Shown here: one piece after another, positions 25,771 through 35,375 of the stretch
How positions within the stretch are numbered: position 1 is the first letter of the stretch
How the letters are laid out: every line of letters starts with the position of its first letter
Source: Larkinella arboricola
GTDB taxonomy: Bacteria; Bacteroidota; Bacteroidia; Cytophagales; Spirosomataceae
Assembly (NCBI RefSeq): GCF_003259745.1
Contig: NZ_QLMC01000001.1
Span: 744,001 to 808,000 of the forward strand
Reading direction: 5' to 3'
DNA: 64,000 bases
Position numbers and translations under genes: made by a program
Notes under the pieces: model-generated
Told to the model about the DNA's origin: nothing
Databases searched by the model: none
What the model saw: only the letters and a program-made list of their open reading frames with translations

Positions 25771-27933
25771 ATGAGGCTCCTGCTGACCGCTTTACTACTT
25801 GCTCAAACGTTCACCGTTTCGGCCCAGACCACGTTGAATCCCGATACGGTGAAAGCCGGTCAGTTCGATATGGGGAAAATGTGGACGTTCGACACGCCAC
25901 CCCGGGAGTACTTCCAGAAAACCTACGGCTTTACACCGGACCAGAAATGGTTTGACGAGGTTCGGCTCGCGTCGTTGCGGTTTGCGGATTACTGTTCGGC
26001 TTCGTTCGTGTCGGCCAATGGGCTGGTCATGACCAACCACCACTGCGCCCGCGAGTCGGGTACGGGTGTGCAACGGAAAGGCGAGGATTTAAACAATACC
26101 GGTTTTTTTGCCAAAACGCTGGCCGAAGAACGCAAGGTGCCGAATCTGTATGTCGATCAGTTGGTAAAAATTGAGGACATTACGACCCGGGTGCAGGCTA
26201 CGATGGCCCTTGGTAAGTCTGAAACCGAACAACTGCAACTCCGGGAGCGCGAATTTGCGACCATCAAGCAGGAATACGGCAGTCAGGCCGACTGGAAAGG
26301 GCTGGAGTTGCAAACCATTACGTTCTATAACGGCGGGCGGTATTCGCTCTACGGTTTCAAGCGGTACAACGACGTTCGGCTGGTGCTGATGCCCGAATTG
26401 CAGCTTGGCTTTTTTGGTGGTGATCCCGACAACTTCACTTACCCGCGTTACGCGCTGGACTTCTCGTTTTTCCGGGTGTATGACAACGGCAAGCCGCTTC
26501 GAACGACTCATTTCTTTAAGTTTAATCCGAACGGAATTAAGGAAGGAGAGCCCGTATTTGTCACCGGGAACCCCGGCAGTACGGAGCGCCTGAAAACCGT
26601 GGCCGAACTGGAATTGGACCGCGATCTGAAAATTTCGTACGTTGTGCAACTGCTCCGCAACCGGGCCGATGCCTTGCGGGCTTACAACGCGAAAGCCAAA
26701 AACGACAGCATCCAGAATGAGATTTTTAGTCTGGAGAATAGCCTCAAAGCGTATGGCGGGCAGTTGGATGGCTTACGCGATCCGTACCTGATTGCCCGGA
26801 AAGCGGCTTTCGAGCAGCAGTTTAAAGCCGATGCGCAACGGCTGGAAGCAGGACGCGGCCAGTCGAAAGTAAGCACCGGTTCGGGTCGCAGTGGGGGAGT
26901 CGGCAATGAAACAGCCGCCGGAACGGCCGCTTCCCGTCTTGATATCAACCTCAAATTGTGGGACGACCTTGCCAATAATGTAGCTGATCTTCGGAAACAT
27001 TACAAAGACAATACCTACCTGGCACCGTTGGAACTGGCCCGGGGCGATTTGCTGGTGTTTGCGCATTTGCTGGCCATGTATGCCGAAGCCGCCCGTCAGG
27101 CTCCCGGTCGGGCCGAGCAGATGAAGGAATTGTTGCAGACACCCAGGCTAACCGACCGTTCGCTGGAGGAAGCCTATCTGGCTGCTCACCTGGGGGAAGT
27201 GCAGGCGGCTTTGGGCAACGACGATCCGTATGTAAAGGCGGCCCTGAATGGGAAATCACCCAAAGAAGCGGCTGCTTATCTGCTCAATACGACCAAAATG
27301 AATGATCAGGGCTATATCAACGACCTGATTACCAAAGGTCCGGCGGCTATCAGCGCTGATAACGACCCGCTGCTGGCTCTGGCCCGGATTGCTGTGCCGC
27401 GCTACCAGAAAGCCGCATCCGCCACGCAGGAAATCAACCGGCGACAGGCGGTTCTGCGGAGTAACCTCGGGCGGTTGCTCTATGAGGTATACGGGACCGC
27501 GATTCCGCCCGATGCTACCTTTTCGCTGCGGATTAACGATGGCGTTGTAAAAGGCGTTCCCTATAACGGAACGATTGCACCGTATCAAACTACGTTTGCG
27601 GGTTTGTACGACCGGTATTACTCGTTCAACGGCAAATTTCCGTGGTCGCTGCCCAAACGCTGGCTCAACCCTCCCGCCGAGTTGCTGCGGCAGCCGATGT
27701 GTTTTATCTCCACCAACGACATCATCGGCGGTAACTCGGGTAGTCCGCTGATCAATAAAAACCGCGAAGCCGTTGGGCTGGCCTTCGACGGTAACATGGA
27801 AAGTTTGCCGGGAAGCTTTATTTTTGTTCCCGATAAAAACCGGACGGTATCGGTCAATACCGGCGCTATCGTGGCCTCCATGCGGTATATCTACAAGGCG
27901 ACCCGGTTGGTGCAGGAACTGGTCGGGAAATGA
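25771..27933 (+). CDS. S46-family dipeptidyl peptidase (DPP7-like)
   Basis: A periplasmic serine dipeptidyl peptidase of 720 residues. I start it at 25771 because that ATG begins a signal peptide (RLLLTALLLAQTFTVSAQ); the frame is open from 25702. The catalytic His is in GLVMTNHHCARE (about 90-91), the Asp lies in the region FTYPRYALDFSFFRVYD, and the nucleophile is in STNDIIGGNSGSPLIN. In S46 enzymes the residue 18 after this Ser decides specificity: Gly in DPP7 (hydrophobic P1), Arg in DPP11 (Asp/Glu). Here it is Gly (GLAFDGN), so a DPP7-like preference is inferred. A Ser/Gly-rich insertion near 370-390 is atypical. The stop overlaps the next gene by ATGA. Confidence 0.93.
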   Translation: MRLLLTALLLAQTFTVSAQTTLNPDTVKAGQFDMGKMWTFDTPPREYFQKTYGFTPDQKWFDEVRLASLRFADYCSASFVSANGLVMTNHHCARESGTGVQRKGEDLNNTGFFAKTLAEERKVPNLYVDQLVKIEDITTRVQATMALGKSETEQLQLREREFATIKQEYGSQADWKGLELQTITFYNGGRYSLYGFKRYNDVRLVLMPELQLGFFGGDPDNFTYPRYALDFSFFRVYDNGKPLRTTHFFKFNPNGIKEGEPVFVTGNPGSTERLKTVAELELDRDLKISYVVQLLRNRADALRAYNAKAKNDSIQNEIFSLENSLKAYGGQLDGLRDPYLIARKAAFEQQFKADAQRLEAGRGQSKVSTGSGRSGGVGNETAAGTAASRLDINLKLWDDLANNVADLRKHYKDNTYLAPLELARGDLLVFAHLLAMYAEAARQAPGRAEQMKELLQTPRLTDRSLEEAYLAAHLGEVQAALGNDDPYVKAALNGKSPKEAAAYLLNTTKMNDQGYINDLITKGPAAISADNDPLLALARIAVPRYQKAASATQEINRRQAVLRSNLGRLLYEVYGTAIPPDATFSLRINDGVVKGVPYNGTIAPYQTTFAGLYDRYYSFNGKFPWSLPKRWLNPPAELLRQPMCFISTNDIIGGNSGSPLINKNREAVGLAFDGNMESLPGSFIFVPDKNRTVSVNTGAIVASMRYIYKATRLVQELVGK

Positions 27934-28616
27934 AGCAGATTATTCACAAGCATCCTCTGGCAATTCGCTGGTTTCACTGGCTCAACGTCCCGATCCTATT
28001 TGCCATGATCTGGAGCGGTTTGCTTATCTATTGGGCCTGGGACCCGTACAAAATTCAGATTGGCGATACGGTTCTGGTTCAGTTTTTTCCGGATTCGTTT
28101 TATCAGGCGCTGAAGCTGCGTCGGCGACTGGCCGAGGGCATGTCGTGGCATTTTGTATTCATGTGGCTGTTTGCCATTAACGGTATTTTGTACGTGCTAT
28201 ACACCCTGATTTCTGGCGAATGGCGGCTGCTGGTGCCCAATCGGCAATCGCTCCGGGAAGCCGGACAGGTACTTCTGCACGATCTGGGCATTCGCAAAAC
28301 GGCTCCTCCGCAGGTCAAATACAACGGTGCCCAGCGTATCGTCTATACCCTAATCATCCTGATGGGGCTGGGTTCTCTGCTGACGGGGCTGGCCATCTAC
28401 AAACCCACGCAATTCGCGTGGCTGACCAGCTTGTTCGGTGGGTATGAAACGGCCCGGATGTGGCATTTTGTCCTGACGGTTGGATACGTGTTATTTTTCG
28501 TCATTCACGTCGCGCAGGTCATCCGGGCGGGCTGGAACAATTTTCAGTCGATGATTACCGGCTTTGAAGTGAAGAACCGTTTGCCCGAAAAGACACCTTC
28601 CCGTTCGGCCGACTGA
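27930..28616 (+). CDS. Cytochrome b561-type membrane subunit
   Basis: A 228-residue membrane protein of the prokaryotic b561/formate-dehydrogenase gamma type with four predicted helices. Candidate haem ligands are His16 in AIRWFHWLNVPIL, His in WHFVFMWLFAINGI, and two in the last helix pair (MWHFVLTVGYVLFFVIHVAQV). Such subunits pass electrons between quinol and a periplasmic redox enzyme. Its start overlaps the peptidase stop (ATGA) and a molybdopterin oxidoreductase follows 86 bases downstream, so it is the likely redox partner of that enzyme. Confidence 0.9.
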   Translation: MKQIIHKHPLAIRWFHWLNVPILFAMIWSGLLIYWAWDPYKIQIGDTVLVQFFPDSFYQALKLRRRLAEGMSWHFVFMWLFAINGILYVLYTLISGEWRLLVPNRQSLREAGQVLLHDLGIRKTAPPQVKYNGAQRIVYTLIILMGLGSLLTGLAIYKPTQFAWLTSLFGGYETARMWHFVLTVGYVLFFVIHVAQVIRAGWNNFQSMITGFEVKNRLPEKTPSRSAD

Positions 28617-28702
28617 ACAATCAGGCAACGGGAGTGGGTTATCCAGTAGCCCCGGAACGTAAATGCGTGGCTGGCAACTAGCCCGAAACCATTCCTTATT
28701 TT

Positions 28703-29509
28703 ATGGCGACAGTAGACAATCCTGATGAAAAACGGCCCGGCAAAAAACCGGAGCGCGAGGAACTGGCCACCGATCAGCAGATTCGGCGCCGGATGCTGAA
28801 AGCGTTCGGCTGGTTCGGGCTGGCGAGTCTGGTACCGTATGGCGTCTGGAAATGGATTCGGTCGCAACCGAAAGAAGCCGGTCTGCCGAAGGTTTTTCGT
28901 AAGGTATTAAACACGAATGAGCAGCTTGCCAACGGTTATTTCAGTAACGCCCACCTGGCCCCGACTTTTCCCAAAGAAATGGCCGCTAAAAACGTTCGGG
29001 TGAACGGAAAAGACGGTTTGCGGAGCGCCCTTGACAAAGACGTCTGGCGCTTGCAGGTGGAACGGCCCGGTCAGCAACCGCTGTCCATTTCACTGGACGA
29101 ACTAAAAGCCTTGCCGAAGCAGGAAATTATTTTTCAATTCAAGTGCATCGAAGGCTGGAGCCAGATTCAGCACTGGGGGGGCGTGAACTTTGCCGAGTTT
29201 GTGAAGAAATACCAGCTTGGGAAAAAAGACGGGTCGGAGGAGTGGTATTCGTACGTCGGGATGAAAACCCCCGATGGCGGCTATTATGTCGGGATCGACA
29301 CGCCCAGCGCCCTGCACCCGCAGACGATTCTAGCCTACGAAATGAACGATGAGCCACTGACCGACCTGCACGGCGCCCCGCTCCGGCTGATCATCCCGGT
29401 AAAATACGGCGTTAAAAACCTCAAACGCATCGGCAGCATCTGGTTCAGCGACGAACGCCCCCGCGACTTCTGGGCCGAACGGGGCTACGACTACCACGTT
29501 GGGCTATAA
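28703..29509 (+). CDS. Sulfite-oxidase-fold molybdopterin oxidoreductase (MsrP/YedY-like)
   Basis: A 268-residue enzyme of the sulfite oxidase superfamily. The molybdenum ligand Cys148 sits in FQFKCIEGWSQIQHWGGVNF. Other family motifs are LDELKALPKQE, GIDTPSALHPQTILAYEMND, LHGAPLRLIIPVKYGVKNLKRIGSIWF and the ending DFWAERGYDYHVGL. Near residues 33-50 is a hydrophobic stretch preceded by IRRRM, which could be an uncleaved anchor or weak Tat-like signal. Only the Mo domain is present, with no haem or dimerisation domain, as in MsrP. The upstream b-type cytochrome suggests a membrane-linked pair analogous to MsrPQ, though the cytochrome is not obviously MsrQ. The substrate is unknown. Confidence 0.88.
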   Translation: MATVDNPDEKRPGKKPEREELATDQQIRRRMLKAFGWFGLASLVPYGVWKWIRSQPKEAGLPKVFRKVLNTNEQLANGYFSNAHLAPTFPKEMAAKNVRVNGKDGLRSALDKDVWRLQVERPGQQPLSISLDELKALPKQEIIFQFKCIEGWSQIQHWGGVNFAEFVKKYQLGKKDGSEEWYSYVGMKTPDGGYYVGIDTPSALHPQTILAYEMNDEPLTDLHGAPLRLIIPVKYGVKNLKRIGSIWFSDERPRDFWAERGYDYHVGL

Positions 29510-29592
29510 TTGCCCGGTTGGTTTATATCCGGCCTGCGAGGTCTTTTGAACCCATCAGTACTAATAAGCCACTCAAATATTGGCGTTCTTTG

Positions 29593-29620
29593 AAGAGGGA
29601 TGATCTATCATTCTCTCTTT
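29593..29620 (+). terminator. Possible terminator after the oxidoreductase
   Basis: Imperfect hairpin: AAGAGGGATGAT pairs with ATCATTCTCTCTT around a two-base loop, followed by TTTAA. It lies 84 bases after the stop. The stem has a bulge and the T run is short, so termination may be weak. Confidence 0.4.
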
Positions 29621-29769
29621 AAACAATCGCTATGGTCGCTAATGTGATAATGGATACGTGAAATTTGTATTATATAGTGAAATTGTTTTATCAATTTAAT
29701 GGATGTATTTGGTAAATGATAAGTATTTAAAAATTTTATACGTTTATAAGTAAAAAAATAGCCATTAAA

Positions 29770-29800
29770 TTTGGTAGAAATAATGTTTTGCTTAATTTTG
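29770..29800 (+). promoter_or_regulatory. Bacteroidota-type promoter of the SusCD locus
   Basis: TTTG at 29770-29773, a 19-base spacer, then TAATTTTG at 29793-29800: an exact match to TTTG-N19-TAnnTTTG, set in an AT-rich block (29640-29810). Transcription would begin near 29807, leaving a leader of about 400 nt before the SusC start at 30210. TAAATTTG at 29766-29773 is a second, overlapping -7-like match without a good -33. Confidence 0.65.
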
Positions 29801-29806
29801 GTTTAT

Positions 29807-30209
29807 CAACAAACCACAGTGATCTCATCTTTCCACTGAGGCTATCCGCTGGCCGCACTACCGGATTGTCTCAAACCGAATGAAATAGTCTTGCCTGAAG
29901 CAAGATGTTCGGAGAATCTGCCTGAACAACCAGTGCAGATCTTATAATTCCGTTTAGCCAAAAATGCTGATATGTCGCCAACGTTCTGTGTGGCCGGGCT
30001 GCGCTTTGTCTTTGCGCACCACCGGTTCTGGAACGAGCGAATTACGAGACTGAATGCCAGATTTGTCTGGTTATCAGCCATTGCCATGCGCCCGGCTGCG
30101 AAAGACGGTTCGGCGAAGCGGCCAGTGTCCGGCCGTCCGACGCACCGGGTTTGCATGACAACGGATCTTTTCAACTATCCATCTTTCTATTTTTAACCTA
30201 AGCTGATTT
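29807..30209 (+). promoter_or_regulatory. Long structured 5' leader of the SusCD operon
   Basis: About 400 nt between the predicted start of transcription and the SusC ATG. It contains a series of short local hairpins: TCTTGC/GCAAGA (29889-29905), TGCGC/GCGCA (30000-30018), CCAGA/TCTGG with TTTG loop (30057-30070) and GGCC/GGCC (30120-30134). No open frame in it has family features, and no known riboswitch consensus (TPP, cobalamin, SAM, FMN) is recognised. Composition shifts abruptly from AT-rich promoter to GC-rich leader at about 29830. A regulatory leader is plausible; a lost gene fragment is the alternative. Confidence 0.4.
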
Positions 30210-33200
30210 ATGAGGAGAACGCTACTTCTGATAGTAGGGATGATCTGGCTATCCACGGTCGTTGCCACCGCTCAGATTCGCACGCTTACCGGGACGATCA
30301 TGGCGGCAGAAGAAGGCCCGCTTCCGGGGGCCAATGTGGTGGTTAAAGGCAGTACGACCGGTACAACAACCGACAATGAAGGCAAATTCAGCCTGAAAAT
30401 TCCCAGTGACAATACCACATTAATAATCAGCTCCATCGGGTTCATGACGGAAGAAGTACCCGTTGGTAATCGTTCAACGCTCGAACTGACGTTGAAATCG
30501 GACGTGAAATCGTTGGCCGAGGTTGTGGTGACGGCTTTCGGGGTTGAAAAAGAAGTGAAATCGCTGGGATACGGTGTTCAGGAAATCAAAGGCCAGTCGC
30601 TCACCGAAGCCCGTTCGTCAAACGTGGTCAATGCCTTGTCCGGCAAAGTGGCGGGTTTGCGCGTCAGTTCCAACGGTGGTCCGGGGAGCGGCTCCACGAT
30701 TCAGATTCGGGGCGCTTCGTCGGTATCGGGCAACAACCAGCCGCTGATTGTTATTGACGGGGTTCCGATTCAGCAATCGTTTGACAAGACGTACGGTTCC
30801 GGTATTTCGGAAGTAAACCCGGACAACATCAAGGAAATGAGTGTGTTGAAAGGCCCTAACGCAGCGGCTCTGTACGGATCGCGGGCGGCCAACGGGGTTA
30901 TTCTGATCACGACCAAAAACGGCGCCGGAACGAAGGGCATCGGGGTAGAGATCAACTCCAACGTCACGTTCGAGCGTCCGTGGATCAAACCGAAATTCCA
31001 GAATATCTACGGCGGTGGAAACGGGTACCGCACGTGGTATAACGACGGTTGGTCGGGCGCCATTACCGATCCGCTGGAAATCGAACAATACCGGGCTGCT
31101 TACGGCCCCAACGCTCCGCTGACCGGTACAGAAGGCACCGACGAAAGCTGGGGCGGTCCAATGGACGGGCGGCTGGTGCGCCACTGGTGGACGGGCAAAG
31201 ACGTGGCTCCGCTGACACCCAATCCCAACGGCTGGGAAGATTTCTGGCAAACCGGTCAGAGTATCACCAACAGTGTGGCGCTTTCGGGCGGAAACGACAA
31301 AGGCAGTTTTCGCTTGTCGGTTGGCCGTCTTGATCAGAAAGGACTGGTTTATTTTAACGACTTTTACCGCAACAATTTCAAGCTGAACTCGGCGTATAAC
31401 TTTACGTCGAACTTCAGCGCGACCATCTCGGCGGAATACATTAAATCGGGCGGTAACCGGAGCTACAGCAACGGGCAGGAATTTATCTGGTCGCACCGGC
31501 AAAACGACTGGGCGAAGCTCCGCAACTGGCGCGATTACACGAGCGTTCACATTCAGCGCGCCCTGCCCGGTAAACCCGCCGACACCGATCCACCGAACTG
31601 GCAGCACACCTTCTTTACCAACCCATTCTTTTCGTCAGAAATGCTGCCGTCTGACAACGAGAAAGACCGGGTTGTGGGCAACATTGCCCTGAATTATAAA
31701 ATCCTGCCTTCGTTGAGCCTGATGGTTCGGAGCGGAACCGATGTGTGGACGGATACGCGGATCAGCGTCAGCAACTTTGAGCGGGTCCGGAACGGAAACC
31801 GGACGCCGGGTGCTTTCTCGGAAGAAGTGCTGCGTCGGCAGGAAACCAACCACGATGCCATCCTGACGTTCAACAAAGCCCTCAGCACAAATTTTACGAC
31901 GAACATCCAGGCGGGGGGTATTTCGCGGACCAATTACTACAAACGCAATTATCTGAACGTGGGTGAACTGGTGGTAGACGGTTTATACAATGCTTCCAAT
32001 GCCAACCCCAGCCGGAATACCGCCGAAAGCCGCATCGAGAAATCGCAGGTAAACAGCGTGTTCGGGTCGTTCGAGTTGGGCTACAAAAATGCCCTCTTCC
32101 TGAACGCAACAGCCCGCAATGACTGGTCGAGTACGCTGCCGTCCAACAACCGTTCGTATTTCTACCCGTCGGTATCGGCCAGCGCCGTCATCACGGACCT
32201 GTTGAACGTTCAGAGCAGCCTGATTTCCTTCGGGAAAGTGCGGGCGAGCTGGGCGCAGGTGGGGAACGATGCCTTGCCGTATCAGTTACTGCAAACCTTC
32301 CGGGCCGGAACGTCCTGGGCGGGTTCAACACCGGAGTTTTACGAAAATACGACCATTGCTAATGCCACGCTGAAACCGGAAATTACAACCGGAACCGAGT
32401 TGGGACTGGATGTTCGTTTCCTGAGAGGACGCGTCGGGCTGGATTTGACGTACTACGATCAGTTGTCGCGTAACCAGATTCTGGGCGTTGAAATCTCCAA
32501 GGCGAGCGGTTACAACTCGCGAATCCTGAACGCCGGTAAAATCTCCAACAAAGGTCTTGAAATCGTCCTGACCGGTACGCCCGTCAAAACCGGAACCGGG
32601 TTTAGCTGGGAAACGACGGTTAACTTCTCGCGCAACCGCAACAAAGTGATTGAACTGGCCGAAGGGTTGACCACCTACACGCTGACGACCCGCCAGGGGT
32701 TGATTACGGAAGCGCGGGTAGGACAACCGTACGGAAGCTTCTACGGAGTCGGTTTCGAGCACGCACCCGACGGACAGATTATCTACGGAGCCAATGGCTA
32801 TCCAGTCGTTTCGTCGACGCCCCGCATCCTCGGCAACATTCAGCCCAAATGGACGGGTGGCTGGTTGAACAGCTTCTCATACCGGGGGTTCTCGCTCTCC
32901 GCACTGGTTGACGTGAAATGGGGTGGCGACTTCTTCGACGAAGGAACCGGAACCGCCCGCTGGACCGGTCAGTACGAAGAAACGGCCATCGGACGCGAGG
33001 AAGGGGTTATTGGCAAAGGAGTTTACAACGCCGGAACCGCCGAAAATCCAAACTACATTCCCAACACGGTTATTGTACCGGCCAAAAACCTCATTGGATA
33101 CAACAACCCGCGCAGCTACCACGAAGCGTCCATCTACGACGGCAGCTACGTCAAACTTCGGGAGGCTACCTTGGGCTACCAGATTCCGCCGGCTTTCCTG

Positions 33201-33383
33201 AACCGGATTAAACTCCGTTCGGCCAAAATTTCGCTGGTGGGCCGGAACCTCCTCATGCTGTTCAAGAACACCACCCATGTCGATCCTGAGGTGGACCGTT
33301 TCGGCGGAAATCAGCAGGGGTTTGCGTATGGCGAATTGCCCAGCTCCCGCAGCATCGGTGCCAACCTGAGTCTGTCATTCTAA
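30210..33383 (+). CDS. SusC/RagA-family TonB-linked outer membrane receptor
   Basis: A complete SusC-type receptor, 1057 residues. Signal peptide 1-about 21 (WLSTVVATAQ), regulatory-like domain about 24-100 (LTGTIMAAEEGPLPGANVV), the SusC signature (LAEVVVTAFGVEKEVKSLGYGV) and plug (SNVVNALSGKVAGLRVSS, SGNNQPLIVIDGVPI, SVLKGPNAAALYGSRAANGV). A large barrel ends in LPSSRSIGANLSLSF. It has no STN domain, unlike the receptor at the window start, so it should not signal through a FecR anti-sigma factor. SusD follows 21 bases later. The substrate class cannot be assigned, since no glycosidase or sulfatase lies nearby; the linked lipoprotein and exported aminotransferase hint at amino compounds or peptides, which is inference only. 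Confidence 0.96.
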   Translation: MRRTLLLIVGMIWLSTVVATAQIRTLTGTIMAAEEGPLPGANVVVKGSTTGTTTDNEGKFSLKIPSDNTTLIISSIGFMTEEVPVGNRSTLELTLKSDVKSLAEVVVTAFGVEKEVKSLGYGVQEIKGQSLTEARSSNVVNALSGKVAGLRVSSNGGPGSGSTIQIRGASSVSGNNQPLIVIDGVPIQQSFDKTYGSGISEVNPDNIKEMSVLKGPNAAALYGSRAANGVILITTKNGAGTKGIGVEINSNVTFERPWIKPKFQNIYGGGNGYRTWYNDGWSGAITDPLEIEQYRAAYGPNAPLTGTEGTDESWGGPMDGRLVRHWWTGKDVAPLTPNPNGWEDFWQTGQSITNSVALSGGNDKGSFRLSVGRLDQKGLVYFNDFYRNNFKLNSAYNFTSNFSATISAEYIKSGGNRSYSNGQEFIWSHRQNDWAKLRNWRDYTSVHIQRALPGKPADTDPPNWQHTFFTNPFFSSEMLPSDNEKDRVVGNIALNYKILPSLSLMVRSGTDVWTDTRISVSNFERVRNGNRTPGAFSEEVLRRQETNHDAILTFNKALSTNFTTNIQAGGISRTNYYKRNYLNVGELVVDGLYNASNANPSRNTAESRIEKSQVNSVFGSFELGYKNALFLNATARNDWSSTLPSNNRSYFYPSVSASAVITDLLNVQSSLISFGKVRASWAQVGNDALPYQLLQTFRAGTSWAGSTPEFYENTTIANATLKPEITTGTELGLDVRFLRGRVGLDLTYYDQLSRNQILGVEISKASGYNSRILNAGKISNKGLEIVLTGTPVKTGTGFSWETTVNFSRNRNKVIELAEGLTTYTLTTRQGLITEARVGQPYGSFYGVGFEHAPDGQIIYGANGYPVVSSTPRILGNIQPKWTGGWLNSFSYRGFSLSALVDVKWGGDFFDEGTGTARWTGQYEETAIGREEGVIGKGVYNAGTAENPNYIPNTVIVPAKNLIGYNNPRSYHEASIYDGSYVKLREATLGYQIPPAFLNRIKLRSAKISLVGRNLLMLFKNTTHVDPEVDRFGGNQQGFAYGELPSSRSIGANLSLSF

Positions 33384-33404
33384 TTCCGGAAAAAGATTTT
33401 ATCT

Positions 33405-34871
33405 ATGAAGATCATAAAAGCCGCTTTCATAAGTCTGGGGGTTTTGACGCTGGCGGGGTCCTGCACGAAGGATTTCGACGAGATGAACGTCAGCCCGAAC
33501 GATCCAACTTCCATCTCTCCCCAATATCTGTTGCCGTATGCCCTCGAATCTTCCATTGACCGGTATTGGGGTGTTCGCACCCGCTTCGAACGACTGAATC
33601 TGGATGGAGCCATGTGCTGGATGCAGTACCTGACCCGCAACATCTACTCGAACGAAGGCGACAACTACGAAGTTTCGGTTGGTTTTTACACCAACAACTG
33701 GAAGGGATTTTTCAACGACGCCCAGGTGAACTTCCAGCGGATTATTACGCTGTCGGGACCGGGTGGCCAGTTCGAAAACCCGAACTACGAAGGTGTGGCG
33801 CTGGTGATGCGTTCCTGGGTGTTTTCGCTGCTGACGGATACCTACGGCCCCATCCCGTATAGCGAGGCTCTGAAAGGGACGGCTGCCGAGCCAAACTACA
33901 CGCCGAGCTACGACCCGGTCGAAGCCGTCTATGCCGGTATTCTGGCTGACCTGAAAACCGCCAGCGAAAAGCTGACGGTCACAGGGCCTGCCATTTCGGG
34001 TGATATTCTCTACGGGGGCGATATTCTGAAGTGGAAAAAGTTTGCCAACTCACTCCGGCTGCGGCTAGCCAACCGCCAGGCGGCCAAGAAACCGGCCGAA
34101 TCGAAAGCGATCATGGCCGAGATTCTGGGTGATGCCACGAGGTATCCCATTTTTACCAGCAATGCCGACAACGCCCGATTGGCGAACTCGGCGGTATTGC
34201 CCAGCAACAACGAGTGGCATCAGGTGATGATTCAGGATGGCCGAACCGACTGGAACATCGGCAAAACCGTTGCTGACCGGCTCAATGAACTGGGCGACAC
34301 CCGGATTAAAGTCTACGCTCAGCCGAATGGTGCGGGTAAATACGAGGGTCACGCCAACGGCCTGCCCGACGCGGTGGCCACGGCTTACCTGGGAACCAGT
34401 TCTTTATTGGGCAATTATTTCACGGAGGCCACGGCTCCCAGCGTGCTCATGACCTACTCGGAACTAAACCTGATTCTGGCCGAAGCGGCTGCCGACGGCG
34501 ACATCCCCGGCAGTGCGCAGACGTACCTGGAGAAAGGTGTTACGGCTTCTTTTGAGCAATACGGTCTGACGGTTCCGGCGGGTTACCTGACTAAAATAGG
34601 CCCGGCGACCAAAGCAACCATTCTGGAACAGAAGTGGATTTCGCTGTTCGGACAAGCCATTGAAGCCTGGACCGAATACCGTCGGACGGGCTTACCGGCG
34701 CTTCCCGCCAAAGACTCCCGCGCTGTGTTCGCCAATGACGGTGTAATGCCAACCCGTCTGAAATACCCCACCTCGGAATATTCGCTGAACAAAGCCGGCC
34801 TAGACAAAGGAATCTCGCTCCTGGGTGGAGCCGACGATATGAAGACGAAGTTGTGGTGGGTTGAGAAATAA
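33405..34871 (+). CDS. SusD/RagB-family nutrient-binding lipoprotein
   Basis: The surface lid of the SusC channel, 488 residues, lipobox ending at Cys20 (LTLAGSC). It fits the SusD-like_2 group: DFDEMNVSPNDPTSISPQYLLP near the N-terminus, TPR-like helices with WVFSLLTDTYGPIPYSEAL, YGGDILKWKKFANSLRLRLANR (the family hallmark), LMTYSELNLILAEAAADG and LEQKWISLFGQAIEAWTEYRRTGLPAL near the C-terminus. It lies 21 bases after SusC and 12 bases before a further lipoprotein gene. Confidence 0.95.
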   Translation: MKIIKAAFISLGVLTLAGSCTKDFDEMNVSPNDPTSISPQYLLPYALESSIDRYWGVRTRFERLNLDGAMCWMQYLTRNIYSNEGDNYEVSVGFYTNNWKGFFNDAQVNFQRIITLSGPGGQFENPNYEGVALVMRSWVFSLLTDTYGPIPYSEALKGTAAEPNYTPSYDPVEAVYAGILADLKTASEKLTVTGPAISGDILYGGDILKWKKFANSLRLRLANRQAAKKPAESKAIMAEILGDATRYPIFTSNADNARLANSAVLPSNNEWHQVMIQDGRTDWNIGKTVADRLNELGDTRIKVYAQPNGAGKYEGHANGLPDAVATAYLGTSSLLGNYFTEATAPSVLMTYSELNLILAEAAADGDIPGSAQTYLEKGVTASFEQYGLTVPAGYLTKIGPATKATILEQKWISLFGQAIEAWTEYRRTGLPALPAKDSRAVFANDGVMPTRLKYPTSEYSLNKAGLDKGISLLGGADDMKTKLWWVEK

Positions 34872-34883
34872 TCATAATAAACC

Positions 34884-35375
34884 GTGATGTTATTTATGAA
34901 TAGCTATAAAGGTCTTATATTGAGTGGGTTACTTGTGGTAGGTAGCTTGCTCGCGGGGTGTGAGAAAAAAGAAGATCCGTTTGTTGATCGGGTGGTGGCA
35001 CCCGTGCTGGTGGTGATTCAGGGTGCTGCTGACGGGGGTGGGCAAACCGCCGAGCCCGTGGTGTCGCAAACCATTACGGCACCGGTAACCATGAGCGTCA
35101 GGGTCTATGAACTCGACAAGAGTGGTATTCTGGATTATAAAGTGGGTATTGACTCGATTCCGGTGGCTTCGCTGGCCCTCAAACTGACCAAACGGGATGG
35201 AACGACGCTGGCGGATCTGAAAACCGACAACAACGGGTTGGCTACCCTGACCAAAACCTGGGCCGAACTGGGCATTGCCGCACCCGCCGTAGGGAGCAGT
35301 GTTTTACTGACCTGGGCCGGTGAATACAAAGGACAGCCCTTTGCCCGTTTGTCGCGGGTACAGGGCGTAAAGTAA
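34884..35375 (+). CDS. Small lipoprotein linked to SusCD, unknown function
   Basis: A 163-residue lipoprotein with lipobox LLAGC (Cys26 from the first ATG; an ATG four codons later at 34896 is also possible). After an acidic/Lys linker (EKKEDPFVD) the mature domain is beta-rich, with the pattern VSQTITAPVTMSVRVYELDK, ALKLTKRDGTTLADLKTDNN and GLATLTKTWAEL, suggesting an Ig-like or transthyretin-like sandwich. I do not recognise a named family. Its position 12 bases after SusD marks it as part of the uptake operon, probably an extra surface binding protein. Confidence 0.8.
   Translation: MMLFMNSYKGLILSGLLVVGSLLAGCEKKEDPFVDRVVAPVLVVIQGAADGGGQTAEPVVSQTITAPVTMSVRVYELDKSGILDYKVGIDSIPVASLALKLTKRDGTTLADLKTDNNGLATLTKTWAELGIAAPAVGSSVLLTWAGEYKGQPFARLSRVQGVK

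Noticed and set aside
29842-30196. Short frames on both strands upstream of the second SusC
   Set aside because: They overlap, lack family features and lie in the predicted leader RNA; no ribosome-binding or coding pattern stands out.
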